Counted from the stretch's first letter, positions 51,366 through 59,356 are shown. The stretch: DNA of 64,000 nt from Fibrobacter sp. UBA7003 (GCA_002449765.1 DJXN01000007.1:33020-97019), one strand, 5' to 3'. Program-made: numbers and translations. The notes: generated by a model from the letters alone, not told the origin.

Positions 51366-51728
51366 CTATACCTTCTCCTTGGGCTGGGCTGCCTGTGCGG
51401 AAACGCCCATCTGGCAGTTGCCCTGGAAGATGGCGCCTTCCTGGATAATGAGCTGCTTGGTTTTGATATTGCCCACGAACTTGGACGTGCTTTCCAGGAT
51501 GAGCTTTTCCGCGACGTCGATGTTGCCCTTGATGGAACCGGCAATGACCGTGTTGGTCGCCTTGATTTCGCCCTCGATATAGCCGCTGCGTTCGACGATG
51601 AGCTCGCCGTTGATGTTGATGCTGCCGTTAACATTGCCTGCAATGCGCACATCGCTCTTGCCGCTGATGTCGCCCTTGATAGTGACACTGCCGCCGATTT
51701 GGGTAATTTCCTGTTCTTTTGTAGCCAT
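51366..51728 (-). CDS. Bactofilin
   Basis: A 120-residue cytoskeletal polymer-forming protein. A beta-helix of repeats (ITQIGGSVTIKGDISGKSDV, NGSININGELIVERSGYI, AEKLILESTSKFVGNI) with the family's GxI.G.I.G spacing, and a short disordered tail ending KEKV. Bactofilins organise peptidoglycan enzymes and, in some species, ParAB. The upstream gene (9 bases away) is an M23 endopeptidase, a known partner combination, and parAB precedes that. Confidence 0.92.
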   Translation of the reverse strand: MATKEQEITQIGGSVTIKGDISGKSDVRIAGNVNGSININGELIVERSGYIEGEIKATNTVIAGSIKGNIDVAEKLILESTSKFVGNIKTKQLIIQEGAIFQGNCQMGVSAQAAQPKEKV

Positions 51729-51737
51729 TTTAGCCTC

Positions 51738-52538
51738 TTAGTAGTTGATAAATGTTTCGGGGTCCTGGGGAACTCCGTCCTTCTTGATTGAATAGTGTAG
51801 GTGCGGCCCGGTTGCTGCGCCTGTCTGGCCGACCGAACCTATGACGTCGCCCTTGCGGACAGAGCTTCCCTTGCGGGTCTTGATGCTCTCGAGGTGCGAG
51901 TAGCTCGTCGTAAAACCGTTTCCGTGGTTGATGACAATCGTGTTGCCGAGTTCGCCCATCTTGCCCGCGGATTCCACCATCCCGCTGCCCGTAGCGAAGA
52001 CGGGGCTCCCTGCCTGGGCCGAAAAGTCCGTTCCCTGGTGTCCCGTCTCTTCGGAAAACTTCTTGCTGACAAGCCCGACGACCGGGATGATGTCCGGGAT
52101 TTTTTCGATCCTGAGCTTTTCTTCGAGCGGGATCCATGTATAGCCGCCCTCGAAGTTGAGCTCGTTCTTCTTGGAGGGGGTATGCGTGAACAGGTTCCTG
52201 TCGATGATGCTGTTGATCTTGTTGGAATCGTTCTCGATGAAGGTCTCGAAGATGTTCTGGATCCTGTTTTCCATTATCCAGAGCGAATCGAGACGCATGA
52301 GCATTTCCTCGTAGTTCTGGTTCTTCTTGATAATCTGGGCATTCGAGACGCGCATCTTCTCGTAGCTTGCGATGATCTTGTTCATCTTGCCCAGGTTATA
52401 GATGAAAACTCCGGATACGGCTATGAACACCACGAGGAAAATCCGCAAGAAGACGAACCACCTTGTGGATATCTTGAACTTCTTTATCTCGTGCGAATCT
52501 TCCGGGATAATTTGTATGGTGTAATACTTGCCTTTCAC
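51738..52538 (-). CDS. M23-family (LytM) peptidoglycan endopeptidase, membrane-anchored
   Basis: A 266-residue protein. A transmembrane segment (~30-50: FVFLRIFLVVFIAVSGVFIY), a coiled coil (~51-90), then the LytM domain with HQGTDF (zinc His and Asp), INHGNGFTTSYSHLE and the final zinc His in PHLHYS. All catalytic residues are present, so it is likely active in the periplasm. It is within the rsmG-parA-parB-M23-bactofilin operon; parB stops 10 bases upstream. Confidence 0.92.
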   Translation of the reverse strand: MKGKYYTIQIIPEDSHEIKKFKISTRWFVFLRIFLVVFIAVSGVFIYNLGKMNKIIASYEKMRVSNAQIIKKNQNYEEMLMRLDSLWIMENRIQNIFETFIENDSNKINSIIDRNLFTHTPSKKNELNFEGGYTWIPLEEKLRIEKIPDIIPVVGLVSKKFSEETGHQGTDFSAQAGSPVFATGSGMVESAGKMGELGNTIVINHGNGFTTSYSHLESIKTRKGSSVRKGDVIGSVGQTGAATGPHLHYSIKKDGVPQDPETFINY

Positions 52539-52548
52539 GATTCTACCG

Positions 52549-53493
52549 TTAGCGGTTTTCCATGATTTCCTGGATGCGGGTCAGGTCGTCCATGGAGTAG
52601 TAGTTGATGACGATGGTCCCCTTGCCGCTGTCCGATGCGCTCGGGTTCAGCTGGACCTTAGTGCCGAAGAACGTCTCGAGTCTGGTCTCGAACTGTTTCA
52701 TGTCGGCGCTGAGTTCGGGCTTGGGCTTCGCGGGGGTCTCGGGCTTCTTGGCCGGTCCGTCGCCCTGTTCTTCGTCCCTGTCGTCGTCGCCACGGATAAT
52801 CGCCTCGATCTGGCGCACGTTGAGGCCTTCCTCGATGATGCGTTCCGCGAGCGATTCGGGGTCGCCGATCTTGTCGCTGCAGAGGGCGCGGGCGGCGCCG
52901 CTGTTCAGCTTTCCTTCCTCTATCCACAAGAGCACCTGTTCCGGGAGCTTGAGGAGGCGGAGGCTGTTGGTAATCGCGGAGCGCGACTTGCTCACAATCT
53001 TGGAGAGGTCTTCGTGCGTATAGCCGTGCTTATCGATTAGCTGTTGATAGGAACGTGCAATTTCGACCGGGTTCAGGTCGACGCGCTGGATGTTCTCGAT
53101 GAGCGCCCATTCCGCCATCGCCTTGTCGTCGAGATTTTCGAAAACCTGCGCCTTGATTGTGGACAGGCCCGCGAGCTTGCTTGCACGGGTACGGCGTTCG
53201 CCGCTGATAATCTGGTAGCGTTCCCCCACCTTGCGCAGCGCGATCGGTTGGATGAGACCCTGCTGCTTGATGGACTCGGCCAGTTCGGAAAGTTCTTCGT
53301 CGTCGAATGCCTTGCGTGGCTGGAACGGGTTCGGGTCGATAAGGTCGATCGAGATTTCAACAATCTTCTCGAACTTTTCGCTATTTTCGGCAGGATTGTT
53401 GATAGTGTCCGTCTGTTCACCTTTGAAATTGATGTCGTGGTCCTTCATGATGGCGGAAAGTCCGCGGCCGAGGGCGAAAGATTTTTTTCCCAT
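52549..53493 (-). CDS. parB: ParB chromosome-partitioning protein
   Basis: A 314-residue CTP-dependent clamp that loads at parS. N-terminal ALGRGLSAIM (ParA-stimulating), then the CTPase motifs PNPFQPRKAF, QGLIQPIALRKVG and GERRTRAS, then the HTH (EDLSKIVSKSRSAITNSLRL), then a linker rich in Lys/Pro and a C-terminal dimerisation region. parA lies 33 bases upstream. Four parS-like sites lie 1.5-5 kb from the gene. Confidence 0.95.
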   Translation of the reverse strand: MGKKSFALGRGLSAIMKDHDINFKGEQTDTINNPAENSEKFEKIVEISIDLIDPNPFQPRKAFDDEELSELAESIKQQGLIQPIALRKVGERYQIISGERRTRASKLAGLSTIKAQVFENLDDKAMAEWALIENIQRVDLNPVEIARSYQQLIDKHGYTHEDLSKIVSKSRSAITNSLRLLKLPEQVLLWIEEGKLNSGAARALCSDKIGDPESLAERIIEEGLNVRQIEAIIRGDDDRDEEQGDGPAKKPETPAKPKPELSADMKQFETRLETFFGTKVQLNPSASDSGKGTIVINYYSMDDLTRIQEIMENR

Positions 53494-53526
53494 AATATAT
53501 ATGCGTGTTGAAAAAGGTTGTAGGTT

Positions 53527-54312
53527 TTACTTGCCCTTGTTCAGGATTTCCTCTGCGAGCTTCATGTAGGCCTGCGAGCCCGTGCTCTGCACATCGTACA
53601 GGATAACCGGCTTGCCATGGCTGGGCGCCTCGCTCAGTCGGACGTTTCTCGGGATCATCGTCTGGAAAACCGTGTCGGAGAGGTTTTCGCGCACTTCTTC
53701 GGCCACCTGCTTGGAGAGGCTCACGCGGTTGTCGAACATCGTGAGGAGGGCGCCTTCGATTTTGAGGTTGCCGTTCAGGTTCTTCTGCACCTCGCGGATG
53801 GTCTTGAAAAGTTCGGTCATGCCCTGCAGGGCGTAGTATTCGCACTGCACCGGGATGAGCACGCTGGTCGCGGCCGTGAGCACGTTCAGCGTAAGGAGGT
53901 TCAGGCTCGGGGGAGCATCGATGATGATGAATTCGAACTGGTTCTTGAGCACGTTGAGGACGCGTTCGAGCCTGTGTTCGCGGCTCATGGCGTTCACGAG
54001 TTCAATTTCCATGACAGCGAGGTCCGGTCCCGAAGTGATGACTTTCAAGAAATCCAGCGATGTATCCGAGACGGCCGGCATGATGTTTTCGAGAGTCATG
54101 TTGTCAGGGTTTTCGGCCATATCCAAAATTTCGTGGATGTCCATCTCCTGCGACTCGGTAAAGCCGAGACCCTGCGAGGCGTTGCCCTGCGGGTCCATGT
54201 CGATAAGGAGTGTCTTCTTTTCGAGAGCGGCAAAACTTGCAGCCAGGTTCACGGCCGTCGTGGTTTTGCCCACGCCGCCCTTCTGGTTGCATACTGCTAT
54301 CACTTTACTCAT
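53527..54312 (-). CDS. parA: ParA chromosome-partitioning ATPase
   Basis: A 261-residue deviant-Walker ATPase. The motif NQKGGVGKTTTAVNLA is at 9-24 and the second Walker region IIIDAPPSLNLLTLN near 127-141. Length and order match chromosomal Soj/ParA. The ATG overlaps the rsmG stop by 4 bases (ATGA), so the two are translationally coupled. Confidence 0.95.
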   Translation of the reverse strand: MSKVIAVCNQKGGVGKTTTAVNLAASFAALEKKTLLIDMDPQGNASQGLGFTESQEMDIHEILDMAENPDNMTLENIMPAVSDTSLDFLKVITSGPDLAVMEIELVNAMSREHRLERVLNVLKNQFEFIIIDAPPSLNLLTLNVLTAATSVLIPVQCEYYALQGMTELFKTIREVQKNLNGNLKIEGALLTMFDNRVSLSKQVAEEVRENLSDTVFQTMIPRNVRLSEAPSHGKPVILYDVQSTGSQAYMKLAEEILNKGK

Positions 54313-55049
54313 TTATTACCTCGAGTGACTAAGGCGTAATCCTGTTCTTCGTTCGGCAGCTTGTATTTCCAGATGTTGACTGCCGGGTCGTTTTCCAGGT
54401 GTGAAATGCTATTGAAACTTTTTAGAGTGACGAAGAGTCCGCCCTTCTTGAGGGCGGGCTGCGCACGTTCCCAGTCGTTTTCGAAAGTCGAGAGGGCGCG
54501 GCAGCTGATGAAGTCCAGGTCGGCAAGGCCCGAAGTCTCGAAGCGCTTACCTACTACGGTCAGGTTCTTGAGCTGCAGTTTTTCCTTCGCGTAGTTCATG
54601 AACTCCACGCGCATGTGGCGGGGCTCCACCGCATAGAACTGCACCTCGGGCATCGTGATGGCGAGCGGGAAGACCGGACAGCCTGCACCAGCACCCATAT
54701 CAGCCCATGTCTTAGACGAAAGATCGCTTCGCTGGTAGACGATAGACGATAGGGTACCTCTTTCGTCTTTCTCTTCAAATAATCTTTCGTCTTTCGTCTT
54801 TCGTCTTTCGTCTATATATATATAGGGAACGAGCGAGTCGGCGATGTGGCGGCTCAAGAATTTCTCGGAATCCTTCGCTGAAATCAAGTTGCCGAATTGC
54901 TTGGTTTCCACCACCAGGTCGGCAAAGTCATAGAGCTTACCCAGCGTCTCTTCGGACAACTGCACACCATACCCCTTCAGGAACTGGTTCAGAAGATTCT
55001 GCTGCTCTATGTTTGTTTTATAACCCATTATTTGTTCCACGTGAAACAT
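54309..55049 (-). CDS. rsmG: 16S rRNA (guanine-527-N7)-methyltransferase
   Basis: SAM-dependent enzyme modifying G527 of 16S rRNA. FADLVVETKQFGNLIS, LSRHIADSLVPY, the SAM loop ADMGAGAGCPVFPLAI and VEPRHMRVEFMNYAK follow family order. Between DSLVPY and ADMGAGAG there are about 35 extra residues with IDERRKTKDERLFEEKDERG, encoded by repeats of CTTTCGT (54760-54811). The start could be MFHVEQ (ATG 55049) or MGYKTN (ATG 55028). The first overlaps a parS site whose DNA encodes MFHV, as in other bacteria where a parS sits at the rsmG start. Confidence 0.9.
   Translation of the reverse strand: MFHVEQIMGYKTNIEQQNLLNQFLKGYGVQLSEETLGKLYDFADLVVETKQFGNLISAKDSEKFLSRHIADSLVPYIYIDERRKTKDERLFEEKDERGTLSSIVYQRSDLSSKTWADMGAGAGCPVFPLAITMPEVQFYAVEPRHMRVEFMNYAKEKLQLKNLTVVGKRFETSGLADLDFISCRALSTFENDWERAQPALKKGGLFVTLKSFNSISHLENDPAVNIWKYKLPNEEQDYALVTRGNK
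54760..54825. repeat. 7-bp tandem repeat inside rsmG
   Basis: CTTTCGT occurs four times in a row at 54784-54811, once more at 54760-54766, and is followed by TATATATATATA. A second short repeat (GACGATA twice) is just outside, near 54738-54752. The unit is not a multiple of three, so a change in copy number would shift the rsmG frame. Confidence 0.75.
55033..55048. promoter_or_regulatory. parS site 1 (one mismatch), at the rsmG start
   Basis: TGTTCCACGTGAAACA differs from the consensus TGTTTCACGTGAAACA at one position. It overlaps the first codons of rsmG. Confidence 0.85.
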
Positions 55050-55144
55050 GCGATAGCGAGTGTCGCGACGGGGTGCTTGCACACCGGCATGACCGAGCAT
55101 GAGCATGTAGGACACGAAGTGTCCAAACAATTTAGTATATCTCA

Positions 55145-55174
55145 CAAAAAAAAGAGAACGCCGACATCGGCGCC
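55145..55174 (-). terminator. Terminator downstream of the minus-strand gene at 55235
   Basis: On the minus strand GCGCCGATGTCGGCGTTCTC is followed by a run of T8. It lies 60-90 bases beyond the stop of that gene. Confidence 0.75.
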
Positions 55175-55234
55175 CTTTCACTTTTTTAAAATATCCGTTA
55201 ATAACTTTTTGATAGATGTTGAGATGCTGTGAAC

Positions 55235-56017
55235 TTACTTCAAAAATTCTACAGTGTATTTTCCCTGGGCGGGGCGACCGAGTAGGTCGAAGTGTCTTGC
55301 ATTTTTGTAATTGACTGCCGGACGAACCTTGCGGAGGATTGCATCGGTTCCTGCTTTTCGACGGAACATGAAGTAAGTCATCACCTTGTGGTCTAGCCCA
55401 TCTTCGATATAAGTCTTGCTAACAATGACCCTGTCATTTTTAACTTCAGTATCGTAACGGTACCAGGTGGTCACGTAGTCGTCGCGACTATCCTTCACAT
55501 AGCAGGTGTTGGTGTCCTTCTCGTCGTTGACGATAATTTCGCTTTCAGAACGCCTGAAGAGGGTATCATTTCCCATGACATATATATTAGTGTACTTACC
55601 GGCTTCGTCAGTGCTGGTAATGGCCAGGGAGTCCCCGTCAAAGTAGATACTAATTGTGTCGCTCACTCCATTTACCGATCCTATAATGGTCCAGTTATTT
55701 TCTACATGGTCGATATCGAAAACTACCGAGTCAGGATTTATGGTAGTCTTGTATTGCCATTCCCCGTTGCGGAGATTCGCTTCGTAGGCGCTGTCGACTT
55801 TATCGCCGGTCCGATAGTACTTCAGGATATAGATGGAGTTCCCCCTGGTATTGGCAGTGCCTTTGTCTACATACATGCTGTCAAATAGCAGGCCGTCAAA
55901 GCTCTTGTCGTAACCAGCGATTGTTGCCTGTTCATATTCAAAAACTGTATGGATGCAGTCAGCAAAAGACTGGGTGAATAATGCCAGAGTGGCGAGAATA
56001 AGAATGAGTTTTTTCAT
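55235..56017 (-). CDS. Exported protein with type IX-like C-terminal tail, unknown
   Basis: A 260-residue protein; signal peptide begins MKKLILILATLALFTQSFAD. The body is beta-rich with many Asp and Tyr (FDIDHVENNWTIIGSVNGVS, DTISIYFDGDSLAITSTD). The C-terminus reads ARHFDLLGRPAQGKYTVEFL, similar to the xylanase tail (VFDMQGRYLG) and to type IX/Fibrobacter sorting tails. The ATG at 56017 is preceded by TATATTTCCTCAT with no Shine-Dalgarno. Confidence 0.65.
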   Translation of the reverse strand: MKKLILILATLALFTQSFADCIHTVFEYEQATIAGYDKSFDGLLFDSMYVDKGTANTRGNSIYILKYYRTGDKVDSAYEANLRNGEWQYKTTINPDSVVFDIDHVENNWTIIGSVNGVSDTISIYFDGDSLAITSTDEAGKYTNIYVMGNDTLFRRSESEIIVNDEKDTNTCYVKDSRDDYVTTWYRYDTEVKNDRVIVSKTYIEDGLDHKVMTYFMFRRKAGTDAILRKVRPAVNYKNARHFDLLGRPAQGKYTVEFLK

Positions 56018-56185
56018 ATGAGGAAATATAATAAAAGATTTATGTTGGGCGCTTTCGGAGCCTACATGCTTGGTCATGAAACCAACATGCTAGGCATGTT
56101 GGGCCTCTGGTTTCACCATAGGCCAACACCCTGCGGTTCCCAAATAAAAATGTGCAAGCACATTTTTGCTTGGAAACCTTGTGCG

Positions 56186-56201
56186 TGTTTCACGTGAAAC
56201 A
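56186..56201. promoter_or_regulatory. parS site 2, perfect consensus
   Basis: TGTTTCACGTGAAACA, a full match. It lies in the gap between the genes at 55235 and 56246. Confidence 0.92.
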
Positions 56202-56245
56202 ATGAGGTGATTCAAAACTTTCAACATTAGTCCGCAAATATATTT

Positions 56246-56563
56246 CTAGAACTTTGCTGGTGAATTTGGGTCGCACCAGATGGGGCCGTGTCCACCGAAT
56301 GCTGCCGAGAGGGCTGCGCCCGTGACGCAGAGCCCCGTCCAAATGAGTGAATTTTTCAAGTAATTTCCTTTTTCTTGCTCTTTTATGGAGGGATTGATTT
56401 TCCTGGAGCTCGAATCCGAAGCCTCGGCCTTGTCGCTATTGTCCACCTTGAATATCATGGCGCGGTCGGTGGCCGGCGCCTCTGCCTGCTTTTGTGGCAG
56501 GAGCTGTGCGAGCGAAAGTGGCGCGCTCGCCAGTAAAAGGATTGCAATACCGTAAAGCCTCAT
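56246..56563 (-). CDS. Small exported protein with hydrophobic C-terminus
   Basis: A 105-residue protein starting MRLYGIAILLLASAPLSLAQ (signal peptide). A polar region (TDRAMIFKVDNSDKAEASDS) and a hydrophobic Gly/Ala segment (SLIWTGLCVTGAALSAAFGG) follow, so it may be anchored at the C-terminus. Ends GPIWCDPNSPAKF. Function unknown; no good Shine-Dalgarno. Confidence 0.55.
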   Translation of the reverse strand: MRLYGIAILLLASAPLSLAQLLPQKQAEAPATDRAMIFKVDNSDKAEASDSSSRKINPSIKEQEKGNYLKNSLIWTGLCVTGAALSAAFGGHGPIWCDPNSPAKF

Positions 56564-56695
56564 GATAACCCCAAAATGTTCTCCTGCAGATAATATATAT
56601 AATTTCATGGAATTTTTCGCAAGAAAATGACGGATGACATTATTTGACTCTAGAAGTTTATATATTGCCGACAGGACTATTTCAGGGAGGTTCCC

Positions 56696-56755
56696 GTGTG
56701 TTCCCTCATTGCGGCCATTTTCATAACGGTACTGCTTATCATGTGGTATAATTAG
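56696..56755 (+). CDS. 19-residue single-pass hydrophobic micropeptide
   Basis: A GTG-initiated frame of 19 codons preceded by CAGGGAGGTTCCC, a strong Shine-Dalgarno with a 6-base spacing. The predicted peptide is (M)CSLIAAIFITVLLIMWYN, almost wholly hydrophobic, which would form a single membrane helix. It ends 25 bases before the macrodomain gene, with its own GGAG-type signal between, so the two may share a transcript. Real or not is uncertain because it is so short. Confidence 0.4.
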   Translation: MCSLIAAIFITVLLIMWYN

Positions 56756-56779
56756 GTATATTATATATAGGAGGCCAAT

Positions 56780-57286
56780 ATGGTAGAAATCGAGATTATC
56801 CAGGGCGACATCACCAAGCTTGCGGTGGATGCCATCGTGAATGCGGCGAACTGTTCGCTGCTGGGTGGCGGCGGTGTGGACGGCGCAATCCACCGGGCGG
56901 CAGGCCCGGATCTTTTGAAGGCGTGCATCCCCCTGAACGGTTGCGAAACGGGCAAGGCGATAATTACCCCCGGCTTCAGGCTCCCGGCAAAGTTCGTCAT
57001 CCATACTCCGGGTCCCATCTACCGGGATGGCCTGCACGGCGAACCCGAACTGCTGGAATCCTGCTACAAAAGTTGCCTCGATTTGGCCGAGGAGAACGGC
57101 TGCGAGACGGTCGCCTTCCCCGCTATTTCTTGTGGAGTTTATGGCTACCCCTGGGAGGCCGCTACCGAGATTGCGGTAAAGAGCGTCCGCGAATTCCCGG
57201 CGCAGAAAGTCAAGAAGGTCATCTTCTGCTGTTTCGGTGAACAGATGTTGAAAATTTATCGAGAAGTGATGGCGAAAGCGTCTTGA
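56780..57286 (+). CDS. ymdB: Macrodomain O-acetyl-ADP-ribose deacetylase
   Basis: A 168-residue macrodomain of the MacroD/YmdB branch. VEIEIIQGDITKLAVDAIVN, then NAANCSLLGGGGVDGAIHRA and GPDLL, with the catalytic-loop ISCGVYGYPWEAA, are present. It would hydrolyse ADP-ribose esters such as O-acetyl-ADP-ribose or ADP-ribosylated proteins. GGAGG lies before the ATG (TATAGGAGGCCAAT). It may be co-transcribed with the micropeptide and the barrel gene 6 bases downstream. Confidence 0.92.
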   Translation: MVEIEIIQGDITKLAVDAIVNAANCSLLGGGGVDGAIHRAAGPDLLKACIPLNGCETGKAIITPGFRLPAKFVIHTPGPIYRDGLHGEPELLESCYKSCLDLAEENGCETVAFPAISCGVYGYPWEAATEIAVKSVREFPAQKVKKVIFCCFGEQMLKIYREVMAKAS

Positions 57287-57292
57287 AAAAAA

Positions 57293-57844
57293 ATGAAGTT
57301 TTATCGTTTATTTTTACCCTTTCTAATGGTACTCGTGATGGCGGGCATCTCATTTGCCAACGAGGAACAGGCCCCCAATGTAGCGCAGGATTCCACTAGG
57401 GTGCAGCAGAACTCTGGAAAAACTTTCTTTCGGGAATTGGTTCCTTGGAATATGTACCTGGGAGGCGGCACAGGTTTCGCTTTTGGAGCAGATTGGGTTT
57501 TTGGTGATTGGAATTATATATACATTAAAGGTGATGATTCCAGTTTTATACCAAGTCACATTTGGTTGTGGACTATTGGGACGCATGCGTTTTTTGCGGA
57601 CGGGTTCAACTTCCTGCTGCAGCCAAATATCCTATATTTCTACGAAAGGGGCATCTCGTTCAAGTTTTCCCTAGGTCCAGAACTGGGCTACATTAACGAG
57701 ACTGGCTTTGATTACGGCTTTTCGCTCTGTATCGGGACAATCATCGACATATTCAATGTCAGGGTGGGCTATCTGGTACGGACGAAGAGTCCTTATTTCC
57801 ATATATTGTTTAACTTGCCGGTAGGCATTGGTATGTGGGTATAA
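57293..57844 (+). CDS. Small outer membrane protein, unknown
   Basis: A 183-residue exported protein: signal peptide (MKFYRLFLPFLMVLVMAGIS), a polar spacer, then strand-like amphipathic segments (LGGGTGFAFGADWVFGDWNY, FSLCIGTIIDIFNVRVGYLV) ending GIGMWV. Probably a barrel of about 8 strands. It starts 6 bases after the macrodomain stop, so both are in one transcript. Confidence 0.65.
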   Translation: MKFYRLFLPFLMVLVMAGISFANEEQAPNVAQDSTRVQQNSGKTFFRELVPWNMYLGGGTGFAFGADWVFGDWNYIYIKGDDSSFIPSHIWLWTIGTHAFFADGFNFLLQPNILYFYERGISFKFSLGPELGYINETGFDYGFSLCIGTIIDIFNVRVGYLVRTKSPYFHILFNLPVGIGMWV

Positions 57845-57899
57845 TAATCTATATTTTAGCAAACAAGTATTGAATTTTTTCAAAAAAAAGGAACATCTT

Positions 57900-58298
57900 A
57901 TGGAAGAAGTCGTAAAATTTCTCAAGGCATGTGGTGCGTATTTCCTCGCGACGGCCGACGGCGACCAGCCGCGCGTCCGCCCGTTCGGAACCGCCAACAT
58001 TTTCGAGGGTAAGCTCTATATCCAGACCGGCAAGTCGAAGGACTGCTCCAAGCAGATCCAGAAGAACGGCAAGGTCGAAATCTGCGCGATGAACGCCGCC
58101 GGTAACGAGTGGGTCCGCGTCGCCGGTACCCTGGTCCGCGACGACCGCCGCGAACCGAAGGTCGACATGCTGGAGCACTACCCCGAGCTCAAGTCGATGT
58201 ACTCCCCCGACGACGACAACACCGAGACGCTCTACTTCAAGGACGCGACCGCTACGTTCTACAGCTTTACGGCGGCTCCGAAAGTCGTGAAATTCTAG
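57900..58298 (+). CDS. Pyridoxamine 5'-phosphate oxidase-like flavin protein
   Basis: A 132-residue split-barrel protein of the PNPOx-like superfamily: GAYFLATADGDQPRVRPFG, then KLYIQTGKSKDCSKQI and VEICAMNAAGNEWVRVAGT. Similar short proteins bind FMN or F420 and reduce small substrates; the exact one is not evident. AAAAGGAACATCTT precedes the ATG. Confidence 0.85.
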   Translation: MEEVVKFLKACGAYFLATADGDQPRVRPFGTANIFEGKLYIQTGKSKDCSKQIQKNGKVEICAMNAAGNEWVRVAGTLVRDDRREPKVDMLEHYPELKSMYSPDDDNTETLYFKDATATFYSFTAAPKVVKF

Positions 58299-58303
58299 GC
58301 GCT

Positions 58304-58319
58304 AGTTTCACGTGAAACT
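58304..58319. promoter_or_regulatory. parS site 3 (end positions changed)
   Basis: AGTTTCACGTGAAACT keeps the 14-base core and has A and T at the ends instead of T and A. It lies just after the PNPOx-like gene's stop. Confidence 0.7.
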
Positions 58320-58350
58320 CCTGCCGCGCGGATTGCCCGGCAGAAAAATT
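58319..58350 (+). terminator. Possible terminator after the PNPOx-like gene
   Basis: CTGCCG...CGGCAG around an 11-base loop is followed by AAAAATTT. The T-run is short, so efficiency is uncertain. Confidence 0.4.
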
Positions 58351-58403
58351 TGCCTCGACGGCCTCCTCGTCGGGGCTTATTTCATAGGGTCGTCATTTTC
58401 GGA

Positions 58404-58680
58404 TGTTGATATGATTGTAAACATTCTATTAACTAAATTTCGATGTATGGTCTGAAAACATATGATGGACGTGGATAAAGTTGGGGATAGGTGCCTGTTT
58501 TTGGGGATGTTTCACGTGAAACGTCATTTGCTCATGTGGATAACTTGTGAGGTTTGGAAATTGCGCATTTAGGCGCCCTTTAAATTGTAAACATGTTATC
58601 AACAAAAATCTATATGAAGGGGCATGTTTCATATGATGCGAAAAAGCAAAAAAAAACGCTTGTTTTTTTTTTTTGTTACA
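58404..58680. other. Candidate replication origin (oriC)
   Basis: Within about 280 AT-rich bases there are two 20-base iterons beginning ATTGTAAACAT (58414-58433 and 58584-58603, 16/20 identical). Three DnaA-box-like sites follow the consensus TTATCCACA: TGTGGATAA (58535-58543, perfect on the minus strand), CGTGGATAA (58470-58478, one mismatch) and TTATCAACA (58596-58604, one mismatch). A parS lies at 58508-58523, and an A9/T12 tract follows (58648-58674) that could be a DNA-unwinding element. The parAB-rsmG neighbourhood fits. dnaA itself is not in the window. Confidence 0.45.
58508..58523. promoter_or_regulatory. parS site 4 (one mismatch), inside the candidate oriC
   Basis: TGTTTCACGTGAAACG differs from the consensus only at the last base. 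Confidence 0.85.
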
Positions 58681-58727
58681 AATAAATGCGCTAGTTTGAG
58701 TGTGATAGTTGTATATTTTCCAATATC

Positions 58728-58770
58728 AAAAGTTAGGAGCTACCATTATGAAAAAGTTAGGAGCTATCAT
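58728..58770. repeat. Duplication spanning the RBS and start codon region
   Basis: AAAAGTTAGGAGCTACCAT (58728-58746) and AAAAGTTAGGAGCTATCAT (58752-58770) are 24 bases apart and differ at one position. The first copy carries the Shine-Dalgarno GGAG of the gene at 58748; the second lies in its first codons. Confidence 0.7.
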
Positions 58771-59356
58771 CTTCATTCTCGTGTCGGCTGCCTCGGCGTC
58801 CGGCATATCCTGGAAAACCTTCGACGTCAAGACGGGCCCCCTGCTTGGCGGCTGGTCGGAGTCCACGACATCCTTAGGCTGGTCGCTTTCGCTGGTGAAG
58901 CCGCTGACCCCCTACTTGGGCGTGGGCGCCATGATCGAGGTCGCGACAAGCCATTCGATGTGCTGCGACTGCGCGGAGTACGACTTCGACGAACTTTCCG
59001 AAGGGCTGCTGGTGAATTTCGACGCCCCCCTTGCTTACGGGTTCAACCTGATCGCCAACTTCATGTTCCTGCTGCACTGGGAGGAAGGGACGGTCGAAGG
59101 CCTCTACTACCCGTGGCGCGTCGAGGAGGATCTTTACGATGCGGACGGCGAGCCGGTCTACGGTCTCTACAGGATGGAGGAAGACAACAACGACTACGAC
59201 TTCGAATCGTTCATGTTCCGCTCGAACCTCGGGGTCGCCTGGCGCACTTCGGGCGGGCGGTTCGGCCTCGAACTCTACCCCCTGGACTTCGCCCTGGTTC
59301 GTGGCGGCGACGCCCGCTACACGATGTCGCTGAACGCGGTTGTCCGCGTGTTCTAG
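58748..59356 (+). CDS. Exported beta-rich protein, unknown
   Basis: A 202-residue protein; signal peptide MKKLGAIIFILVSAASASG. The body shows amphipathic strands (TTSLGWSLSLVKPLTPYLGV, YGFNLIANFMFLLHW, FESFMFRSNLGVAWRT) and a strongly acidic loop (EEDLYDADGEPVYG). A small barrel or lipocalin-like protein is likely. GGAG precedes the start. Confidence 0.65.
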   Translation: MKKLGAIIFILVSAASASGISWKTFDVKTGPLLGGWSESTTSLGWSLSLVKPLTPYLGVGAMIEVATSHSMCCDCAEYDFDELSEGLLVNFDAPLAYGFNLIANFMFLLHWEEGTVEGLYYPWRVEEDLYDADGEPVYGLYRMEEDNNDYDFESFMFRSNLGVAWRTSGGRFGLELYPLDFALVRGGDARYTMSLNAVVRVF

